A stretch of 41,396 bases of DNA from Stereocaulon alpinum (lineage: Eukaryota > Ascomycota > Lecanoromycetes > Lecanorales > Stereocaulaceae): NCBI GenBank assembly GCA_018257865.1, contig JAEUBA010000154.1:1-41396 (forward strand), in the 5' to 3' direction. Made by a program: the position numbers and the translations under genes. Positions 33,400 through 41,396 of this stretch are shown piece after piece. Each line of letters opens with the position of its first letter. Position 1 is the first letter of the stretch. The notes below the pieces were generated by a model. That model had not been told where the DNA came from. It saw only the letters and a program-made list of their open reading frames with translations, and did not search any database.

Positions 33400-34680
33400 A
33401 TAATAAGTCCTTATTAAGAATAGTCTTAATAGTCTCCTTATCTAAATTAATACTAATCTACTACTCCTTAGGTAGATAAATCTACAGCCGTTTAATATAA
33501 GGCTTAATCCTACCTATACTAAACCTAAAGATCTTCTAATAAGCTTTAGAGCTTCCTATCTAATAACTTTTATAGAATTTAGTAACCTTATTAACTAATA
33601 GAGGCTCTAGCCGTTACTACCCTAGCGGTATAAGGTTCCCCTAAGGCACCATTATTAATTAACTAACCGAAATATTTGCCTAGTCTAGACCCTTATAGAC
33701 GTACTTAAATAAGTAAAATATAGACTTAATAGAGGCGCAGATCTTAATATTTAGATAAGTATAGTACTTCTTTAGAAGCTAGGGGTTATAAGGAATAACC
33801 TATTAGTTAGTATAGCCCTCTAGGGTAGGCTCTATATATAGGCGTCGATAATATAGGTATACTCCGTTAGGATTAAATAATAACTTATTATAAATATCCT
33901 TAAGGAAGAACTTAGAGTATTAGTTCTTCTCTTTATCCCAGTAGATATTAGAGGCTGAGTAATAGTAATAGATTATATAAGTAGTTACTAACTTATAGAG
34001 TACTAGGTCCTTCGTCTTATTAGGAATAATAGCCTAGACGGCGTTATTAATCTAAGAGATATATCTAATTTTATCCTCCTTATAAATAATAAGAAGGATA
34101 TAGGCGTACGGTAGACCTCGCTTTTAAAATTCGACTATATAGTAATAACTAATATAGACGCCTAAGATATATCTCTTAAAAAGATCCTTAAGAAGCTCCT
34201 AAAGCTTTATATTAAAAATCTATACCTATATATTATAAACCTCCGTCGTTAATAAACTAGGTTAAATAGCACGGCGGACGTTAGCCTAATTCGGGTTATA
34301 TATAAAAGTAATAAAGAAGGTAGGATTACCTTAATACTATATTATTATTAAAGCGTCCTCTATATCTACCTTTATAGCTTTAGGGCTACCGGCTATACTA
34401 AATAGTAGAATAGTAATCTTACTACTAAGATCGCTAAGCCCTAGATTTAGATTATTATATAGTTAATTAATTAAGCCTTTATAGCTAAGTACCCGAATTT
34501 TATACTAATACTTAATATACTAATTTAGGTTATTCTATTTAATAGTAGCGTAAGTATTAGTAATAAAGTAGCTAAAAAGACGCCTAGAATAGAGTAATTA
34601 AAAGAATCTACTATTACGGTACTATTATAGTATTAGTAGAAGAATTCTTTAAAATATCGAATCTTATAAGGTCTACCCCG
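33400..34680 (-). pseudogene. Helitron Rep (HUH endonuclease) domain
   Basis: The minus-strand frame has a FFITFIYNPN block (about 34285-34315), then VEF.KRGLPYAYILL at about 34090-34130. In the family this reads GLPHAHI, the HUH metal-binding motif; here both His codons are TAC and TAT (34100-34112), the expected RIP products of CAC and CAT. Further left are NGVYLYYRRxYIEP (about 33845-33890) and a stretch with KSxFYLFKYVYKG (about 33700-33740), typical of the region between Rep and helicase. The nickase is dead. Confidence 0.85.
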
Positions 34681-34700
34681 TAGAGAAATCTTATTTTAAA

Positions 34701-36940
34701 AACTTAAAAATACGGAAAATATAATATAAGCTCTCTAGTTATTAATTATTTTAGTACCTTTTTAAGTAATATATTAATAGTTCTATAGAAATTATATTTA
34801 GAATAAAATTCTTCTCTATATCTAGCTTACTTATACCGGCTAATAGATATCTTCTATAACTATTAATAGCGACGTCTATAGCTACTACTTTAAAGCGCTA
34901 TATATCTAGCACTTATAGGGGTATTACTAAGATAGTATAGGGGGGGTGCGACGCTTCTTAGAAGAAAACTAATAGAAGAAGGTAAGTACTGGAAAAAATA
35001 ATCTTACTAATATAAGGGTAGATGTTTAAAAGATATAAATTAGGCTTACCTATAGCTAATAGTAATAGATTTAACTCCTAGTAACCTATATAGACCCTCT
35101 ATAACCTCTTAATATAGCTCTATCTCTTTTAGGCTCTTCCTCCTTATTACTATACTTAGGCTAGTCGGGGTCCTAATATATACTATAGTATTAAGTAGTT
35201 CCCTACCTTATATTTAATCTATAAGTAGTAAGGAGATATCCTTTTAGGAGCCTATTATATCCCTATAGTAGTAGACTATTATACTAGCTCTATTCCCTAT
35301 AAGGGAAAGGTAGGATATACTATAGGGGTATATAGGATAAGTACTATTTAGGGACCCTTATAAGGCCCCTACCCTTAACTTTAATACGAATATCTTATAC
35401 GATACGTCCCTTCGCGCCGTTAGGAGGAGTAATTATAATATAGGCTACCTTACTAGATATAGGGCGGTTATATATACTATGATTAGCACGCCTAGGGTTA
35501 TATTATATAATATAGACGTTTATAGTCTATAGAGGGTATTTTACCTTATTATCTAATAAGCGTTCCCAGCAAGTCTTAAAGCTCTATATATAGGGGTTAA
35601 TATCTTAAAGAAGTTACTAAAGAAGAAGTACTATATCTATATTAATAGATCTTTCGACCTACTTAGTATATATTATACGGGTGTCTACTTAATCCTAGCT
35701 ATTATTAATAAAGTAGTACTAAGTATATCTCTTAGTAACGCCGTCTTTAGGTAAAAGTAGACTAATAGTATAATATATCCCCCCTTAGATCTTATATATA
35801 ATCTACCTAACCTAATAATCTATCTTATTAACGCCCTTACTAGTAAAAGAAAGTAGGTTATTATAGTTTAAGGCTCTCTTAATAAATATAGTACTACGGG
35901 TAGTCTATTTTATCTTAAACTACCCTAACTAATAAGGGTCTAAAATACGGTCCTAACTATCTAATATATATTCTACCTTATAAAATAGCTTATTTAACGT
36001 AAGAACTCGACGCTTAGGGTTACCTTCGGGTAGTCGTTTAAGGAATTCGAAGTTAGGTAAGTTAGGTACTTAGATATTAATTATACTATTCTAATAGTAC
36101 TACTACTATTTAGTAGAAAGATACTTACCCTTAAAAGAGAAGGCGTAGTAATAAGGATATTTATTAGTTAGATTAAAGAACTACGGTAATATAATATACT
36201 CTAGGAGATTAATATATACTTATAGTAGCTGAGTATATAGATACGTAGTAGGTAGTATTCTACTACCCTTATCTATAGTATTATAGCGCTAATACGGTCG
36301 ACGGCGACGCTACTAACGTAGTATATATTCCTCGCTATTCTCCTATACCTACTGAGCGTATCTCTATTACTAGCGGAGGTTATAACGTAGTTCTAGTAGG
36401 GGTACTTTATCTTTAGAAGAAGAATCTTAGTACTTAGGTAGGCTTAAATCGTTTAGATTACGGGGCGGTACGACTACTTAGAGAACTTATTAAATATCTA
36501 ATTAGGTAGGGTGAGGCCGTAGATAGGCGTTCTACTACTACGGTTAAATAATCTACCTCCTCTATATATTTTATATTTCTACCTGCTAACTTATAGTAAA
36601 CTCCCTAGCTCTTATAGTATTCCTAGAACGTTTCTTCCTTCCCTAATTAGTTATCCCTCAGTTAATTGCGTTCTCTATAACATTAATAAGGGCCGTAGAC
36701 GAATTCTAACGCTTTAGACGGTTTAGACGTAAGGTAGGGGTAGGAGCGCTATTATTAATATATACTATAAAAGTAGGCGTTTGGCGCTACTAACGCGTAA
36801 TAGTACGCTGGTTATAAGTACTATTATAAATACTAAAGATACCTTACGTTAGTAGAGCTATTAAATAGGGATAAGAGGTAATAGCGCTAAATATATATTA
36901 GTTATTTAGTTTATTTATATAAGGAGGTAAGTACTAAGTA
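34701..36940. other. Unassigned RIPed region between the Helitron and Gypsy F integrase
   Basis: About 2.2 kb with almost no CA/TG. On the plus strand a frame from about 35390 to 36650 can be read with rather few stops (segments such as RSFDLLSIYYTGVY near 35650 and FGQSFKEFEVRQVRYLDI near 36020), and Arg-rich stretches occur at about 36690-36900. No RT, capsid or zinc-knuckle motif is recognised. It may be the 5' part of F, a different element or two joined pieces. The left part (about 34701-35000) may include the Helitron 5' end. Confidence 0.4.
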
Positions 36941-38530
36941 TTAAGATTAGTAATTACTAGCGAGCCCGTAGTACCTATAAAATATTACGAAAACACTTCT
37001 TTTACTTATAACTATTACGTAAAGGGGCTAAATCTAATAATTCTTAATACGTAAGTAAGCTAATACTTAGTTCTAAAACTTATAAAAGAATCTCGCTATT
37101 ATATAATATATATAGCGCGGGGTATTACTGCGAAGAAGTATATAGTATATTTAACTTTTAGTAGTTAAAGGCGCTATAAAGACGCTAGCTGAGAGAGGAA
37201 ACTTAGGTCTAAAGAGGTATTTTTGTTAGCTGCAAGCGCGGAACTGCTCCGAAAGTCGCGATAATCTATTATTAGAAGAAAGATAGCTATTTACAGCCTA
37301 TCTTATCGCCTCTAATACCGTTCTACACCTTAGCTATTAACTTTATACTAGTATTACCAAAGTCTACTAAAGGCTACGATAGCCTTATATTAATAACTTA
37401 TAAGTTCTCTAGACGGGTATTACTAATTCCTAGTAAGTATACCTTTACCGCCGTAGACTAGGCTAATTATCTACTATAATAACTTCGAAAAGTCGACTAG
37501 GGCCTTCTAAAGGTTATTATTTTAGATTATAACTAAAAATTTCTTAGTAAACTCTAGTCTACTCTATTTAATAGGCTTAGAGTTAAACTCTTATACTCTA
37601 CAGCTTACTATCCGCAGACGGATAGCTCTTTAGAGCGTATAAACTAGATAATTAAGATCGCGTTATAGTTTTAGATATCTATACTAAAGTACCCCTAATA
37701 ATAGCCTATTATAATTCCCGTAATCTAGTTAGTATATAATAATACGGTATCTATTTCTATAGGCTATACTCCTAATAAGGTAGTCTATAGCTTTACCCCT
37801 AACGTAGCTCTAAACCTTATAAAGTATAAAAAAGATTCCTTACCCTTTACTACTACCGTACGGCTGGAAGTATCTAATACTATAGCTTTCGCTTAGATAT
37901 CTACTAAGTTCTATTATAATCGCAAGTACTAACCCTAATTCTTTTAAGAAGGAGACTTTACTCTACTATAACTCTATAAGGGATATAATATCCCTTCGAA
38001 CCTTCTAACCGGAAGAAAATATAGTTCGTAGTATATTAGACCTTTTAAGGTACTTAAAAGAGTCGGTAAGCTTACCTACCGTCTTAATATACCTAAGTAT
38101 TAGAAGCTATACTCCGTCTTTTCGGTAGCTTAGCTTAAGCTATATCCTAATCCTAGTAATAATCTATATAATCGCCTACGTCTAGACTATCTACCTATAG
38201 TTATAATAGACGCTGCTAGAGAGAGGTAGGAGATAGAATAACTTCTTAATAGATGTATTACTTATCACGGAAGAGGAGGAAAGGGTATTTATATAGAGTA
38301 TCTTATAAAATAGAAAGGATATAGGCCGGAGTAGGACGTATAGGTTAATATTAAAAATATATAAGCGCCGGACCTAATTAAGGAATACGAACGATATATA
38401 GGTAGAGCTGATCCTAAGTCGCTAGTACCTTAACCTACTCGCCGCCGCTTAGGTAGGCCGCCTACTCCGCCTGCTCCACCTACTCCGCCGCGACGCCGAG
38501 GTAGGCCCTATAAGGATAGGAGTACCTAAG
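36941..38530 (+). pseudogene. Gypsy F integrase with chromodomain and AT-hook-like tail
   Basis: The C-terminal half of a Gypsy pol. A Cys/His finger region precedes 37270. The core has LAINFILVLPKS (first catalytic Asp read as Asn at codon 37339), a second Asp kept at codon 37525 in IILDY, and YYPQTDSSLER (about 37597-37635) holding the third acidic residue. Then come GFTPNVAL-like residues (about 37790-37810), EGDFxLLxLYKGYNIPS (about 37950-38000), QYIxPFKVLKRVGKL (about 38030-38075), a chromodomain ending EYLIKxKGYRPE (about 38295-38330) and a basic Pro/Arg tail with two GRP cores (about 38440-38510), like AT-hooks. The frame stops at TAA about 38527. No RT of F is seen, so the element is 5' truncated or rearranged. 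Confidence 0.85.
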
Positions 38531-38644
38531 GCACTTAGGCTTTGCTTTACTTAAAGTTACTAGCGCTTATATCTTTACCTTTACTAGCCTATATATTTCG
38601 GCGCTTTTACTATGTTTTTAGCGCTCCTAACGAGGACGTTAGCT

Positions 38645-38661
38645 TTCTTTTTTAAAGGGGG
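38645..38661 (+). other. Polypurine tract of Gypsy F
   Basis: CTTTCTTTTTTAAAGGGGG lies just before TATATTATTAGGAG, the inferred start of the 3' LTR. It is consistent with plus orientation. Confidence 0.6.
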
Positions 38662-38870
38662 TATATTATTAGGAGTTACTATATAGTTGTAGAAGCCTAC
38701 TTACTTTAGTATTTACCCTTCTTACTAGTAGTAGGTACTGCTAAGCCTTCTTATTTAGTAACTATAGATATCGCCCTTCGGGCACTTAGAAGTAGCAAGA
38801 ATCTATCCACTTTATATACTTACTTTATTATATCTAATATAGATACTAGAATAAGTATATAAACTAATTA
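38662..38870 (+). repeat. Probable 3' LTR of Gypsy F
   Basis: Starts TATATTATTAGGAGTTAC (TGTATTA before RIP) right after the polypurine tract and includes a TATATACTT promoter-like sequence (about 38812). No partner LTR is in the window, so the right end is a guess, placed near the weak match to tail repeat T (38838-38876). Confidence 0.5.
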
Positions 38871-38876
38871 ATTAAT

Positions 38877-39090
38877 TAATAATATAGTTTCTAATATCTA
38901 TAATAAAAAACGTAGTAATTAAGTAATATAATATATATACTATTTATTAAGAATATACTATTAAAATAATAAAACGATAATTTTAAATAAAATTTAATTA
39001 ACGAAAAAAAGCGTCGAAAGTATAATAAGCCGTTATTATTGGGTTTTTCTATTTAGGATAATAATAAAGTAATATTTTCGGAATAAATAG
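38877..39090. other. Extremely AT-rich spacer
   Basis: About 210 bp of A/T runs (AATAAAAAACG, TTTTAAATAAAATTTAATT) with few CG. It lies between the LTR of F and the LINE ORF1 copy. No coding signal seen. It may be the 5' leader of the LINE-like element. Confidence 0.45.
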
Positions 39091-40202
39091 ATCTTAGTAA
39101 GGATAGTAACGACGATAAGTATAACGAGCGAGTAGGCCTACTAGGCTAGACGAGCGATTATACTAGGTTACGAACCTAGTAAAATAATATAAGATAGGGG
39201 AAGAGAAGAGAAGAGGGTTATTAGTAGTAAAGGTAGATAGAGTATATATTTTAATATAATAATAAAGCGATAGTAATAATAGTAGAAGCCTACTAAAGGA
39301 CTATAGGGCCCTTAAGGTAGGGAAAGAACTAATAAAAGAGCGTAGTATATAAAGGCTACGGAGTAAGTACTACTAGAGTTTATAAAGAAGGTCTAAGAGA
39401 TACTATAGGCGAATATAAATAAGATTATATAAAGCTTCTTCTAAAATATAGTAGAGAGGATTACGGAGTATATATAAGAGAATATAGTTAAGAGATAAAG
39501 TAAAAAAGATAATAGATATAAAGGATTAATAAGGAATCTTTAAAATCTTAAGAAAAGATAATAGAAAGCTCTACTTAAAGTTAGAGATAATAAAAGTTAA
39601 ATAGCTTATATATATATTAAAGCTAAATATACTTAAGAAGGAGAAGAAATTCTCTATAATAATAATTAAAGTCCTAAGCTTAAAGGTAGCGAACTAACTT
39701 ATTATAGAGGGAATAGTAGTAGAGAATAGCCTCCTTTTCTATAATTATTAAGAAAGAGAAGTTACCCCTAAGTAGTACTTTAACTACTATAGGTATAGAT
39801 ATATTACTAAGGCGTATAAATACCCTACCTACTATAAGATATACGCCTAAAACTATATAACTAATAACTATATAGAAAGAGCTAATAGTAAGCCTAAATA
39901 TATAATATATAAAGGGGAGTACCTAATATAAAGTAAAACCTACTTAATCTAATAGAAGGAGAATACTAAGGCTAAGTAGAGAATTAAGTATAAGCTAAAA
40001 TACTTTAAAGAGACCTTAAGGTAATACTTAGTACTATATAGGCTCTTTACTAAGAATTAATCTCGTTATAATATAAGTTTTATATAGTTATTTAACTAAT
40101 TTAAGTTTATACTAGTTCTAGAATACTATTAATACTAGAATATAACCGTTCTAAAACTATAAGAACTATTAATAATTTTATAACTATTAGATAACGGTTA
40201 TA

Positions 40203-40241
40203 TAACCCTAACTGCAACCCTAACTATAACCCTAACTATAA
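40203..40241. repeat. Short telomere-like CCCTAA repeats in C copy 2
   Basis: Three 12-bp units CCCTAACTGCAA / CCCTAACTATAA in a row, each containing AACCCTAA, the complement of fungal TTAGGG. The equivalent place in copy 1 (about 8256-8275) reads AACTCTAACTCC. This is probably another variant of the minisatellite rather than a true telomere seed. Confidence 0.6.
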
Positions 40242-40244
40242 AGC

Positions 40245-40960
40245 AATATCTAGTAACTCCAGTAACTCTAGTAACTCTAGTAATATTAGTAGCACCTATA
40301 ATATCTAGTAATATTAGCAATACCTATAATATCTAGCAATATTAGTAACACCTGCAATATCCAGTAGCACTAGTAACACCTGCAATATCCAGTAATATTA
40401 GTAGTACCTATAATATCTAGTAGCACTAGCAATACCTATAATATCTAGTAATATTAGTAATACCTATAACACCTGCAATATCTAGTAATATTAGCAGTAC
40501 CTGCAATATCTAGTAGCACTAGCAACACCTGCAATATCTAGTAATATCAGCAACACCTATAACACCTGTAATACCTGCAATATCCTATAATACCTACAAT
40601 ACCTGCAACACCTATAACACCTGCAATATCCAGTAATATCCTATAACACCTGCAACACCTGCAATATCCTATAGCACCAGCAATACCTGCAATATCCAGT
40701 AATATCCTATAACACCTATAACACCTATAATATCCTATAACACCTGCAATATCCAGTAATATTAGTAACACCTGTAATATCCTATAGTACTAGCAACACC
40801 TGTAATATCTAGTAATATTAGTAACACCTACAATATCCAGCAGCACTAGCAACACCTGCAATATCTAGTAATATTAGTAGTACCTATAATACTAGCAATA
40901 TTAGTAATATCTAGTAATATTAGCAATATCTAGTAGTACTAGTAATATTAGTAATACCTA
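40245..40960. repeat. Partly RIPed minisatellite inside C copy 2
   Basis: About 700 bp of 9/10-bp units such as CACCTGCAATATC, TAGTAATATTAG, CACCTATAATATC and TAGCACTAGCAAC. Comparison with copy 1 shows CAGCAACATCAGC-type units turned into TAGTAATATTAGT-type units. A 74-codon minus-strand open frame here (40547-40771) is a repeat artefact. Confidence 0.9.
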
Positions 40961-41280
40961 GATAGTTTATTAATTATTAATTAACTATTTACTAATCGTC
41001 TACTAACTATTTACTAACCGTCTACTAACTATAACCGTTTACTAACTACAACGGTTATTAGTTTTAGGAAGAGATATTCTAACGTTATTATAACTAAATA
41101 TAAACCGAATACTAACTAAATAAAGATTATTATCTAACTAGTAGTTAACTATTTAATTATAGTATTAGAATTTTATAGGTAGATATTATAGTAGTATTAA
41201 AGCTAGTAATACTAAAAAGGGCTAGCTTAAAAAGGTAGTATAAGGTAATCTTAAAAGGGAAGAGGAAGGCCTTAAGAGAT

Positions 41281-41365
41281 TGATTGATTGATTGATTGGT
41301 TTATACGCCTATTCTAGTATCTATATATACTAATGAGGGTGTTCTATTACATTATTTGTGAAACC
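41281..41365 (+). repeat. Dispersed tail repeat T, third copy, less RIPed
   Basis: TTGA/TGAT tandem (41276-41298) followed by GGTTTATACGCCTATTCTAGTATC and TATACTAATGAGGGTGTTCT, as in 20894-20970, but keeping TG and CA (TAATGAGGG, TTACATT). Similarity fades between 41345 and 41365. It directly follows the stop of the LINE ORF1 frame. Confidence 0.75.
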
Positions 41366-41396
41366 AGTAGATGGTACACGTAGTGTGCCTTTCCTA
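41366..41396. other. Non-RIPed sequence at the right edge
   Basis: CA and TG are frequent here (GTAGATGGTACACG, AGTGTGCC), so the RIPed block ends at or just inside this edge. Too short to assign. Confidence 0.5.

Larger units (their letters stand above)
30910..34700 (-). mobile_element. Helitron remnant
   Basis: Carries both signature domains of a Helitron transposase on the minus strand: an HUH Rep part (right) and a Pif1-like helicase (left). No defined 5' TC end or 3' CTRR hairpin was recognised. The left side abuts the A-family LTR directly, so the 3' terminus may be lost. It is fully RIPed. Confidence 0.82.
40034..41191 (+). mobile_element. Element C copy 2, in LINE ORF1
   Basis: 1158 bp flanked by TA at 40032-40033 and 41192-41193. 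Flanks match copy 1 closely (40034-40200 with 8090-8255; about 40900-41191 with 9200-9516). Termini are CTATATAGGC and, on the opposite strand, CTATAATATCT. The interior (40245-40960) has the same 9/10-bp unit family as copy 1 (CAGTAATATTAG, CACCTGCAATATC) but with many CA and TG turned to TA. The ACCGT array (40985-41055) is shorter than in copy 1. Removal with one TA restores the ORF1 frame, giving an independent test of the ends. Confidence 0.87.
39091..41283 (+). pseudogene. LINE ORF1 (gag-like, three zinc knuckles), split by element C copy 2
   Basis: Would encode the nucleic-acid-binding ORF1 protein of a non-LTR retrotransposon. An Asp-rich start (about 39100-39115) leads into a Lys/Arg-rich middle shared with 20325-20715. 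Three CCHC-type knuckles run from 39776 to 39943. The first has exact C-x2-C-x4-H-x4-C spacing, the second C-x2-C-x3-H-x4-C and the third C-x2-C-x3-H-x6-C. All ligands now read Tyr. Residues between knuckles (AKxYKYPTYYKIYA and IERANSKPK) match the arrangement in fungal Tad-like ORF1. Element C interrupts the frame at 40034-41191; without it and one TA the frame continues (Y-L-V-V-L-K) through a Lys-rich end to TGA at 41281-41283. No endonuclease or RT ORF follows. Confidence 0.82.

Noticed and set aside
40547..40771. 74-codon minus-strand open frame
   Set aside because: Same artefact in the partly RIPed array of C copy 2.

Overview
This window looks like a transposon-packed, AT-biased compartment of a filamentous ascomycete (Pezizomycotina) genome that has gone through very heavy repeat-induced point mutation (RIP). 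Over almost the whole 41.4 kb the dinucleotides CA and TG are nearly absent and replaced by TA, while CG stays common. The damage falls where RIP would put it: catalytic His, Asp, Glu, Gly and zinc-binding Cys codons have become Tyr, Asn, Lys, Arg and Tyr, and Gln/Trp codons have become TAA/TAG. I find no intact protein gene, rRNA, tRNA or CRISPR array. Species cannot be named from the sequence.

Layout. 1-214 is a minus-strand copy of a dispersed tail repeat. 215-1236 is unassigned RIPed DNA. 1237-2050 is an island that escaped RIP and is probably low-copy host DNA. 2051-3250 is a dead DD34E Tc1/mariner element. 3251-4738 plus 20068-20890 is an older LINE-like host element. It is split by Gypsy element B (4739-20067, plus strand, TSD CTTAA). 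B is split by Gypsy element A (5017-13515, minus strand, TSD ATATA) and by a solo LTR called H (15783-16138, TSD GTTAG). A is split by a 1.4-kb TA-flanked element C full of minisatellite (8090-9516) and by a 1.0-kb TRIM-like miniature LTR element G (10897-11931, TSD GTATT). 20894-21111 is the inverse partner of the left edge.

21423-28398 is Gypsy element D, with the best-preserved coding sequence. 28399-30539 is a Gypsy pol fragment (E). 30540-30909 is a stand-alone LTR of family A with an expanded 11/22-bp minisatellite. 30910-34700 is a minus-strand Helitron remnant (HUH Rep and Pif1-like helicase). 34701-36940 is unassigned. 36941-38870 is the integrase, chromodomain and 3' LTR of another Gypsy element (F). 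39091-41283 is a LINE ORF1 with three zinc knuckles, interrupted by a second copy of C (40034-41191). At about 41345 CA and TG reappear at the right edge.

The strongest candidate for something undescribed is element C. It has two copies in unrelated hosts, each removable at a TA dinucleotide to restore the host reading frame, with a 9/10-bp minisatellite interior that is barely RIPed in one copy and partly RIPed in the other. The nested order can be read directly from target-site duplications: LINE-like host, then B, then A (and separately H), then C and G. Boundaries given for internal coding remnants are approximate; LTR and TSD boundaries were read base by base.
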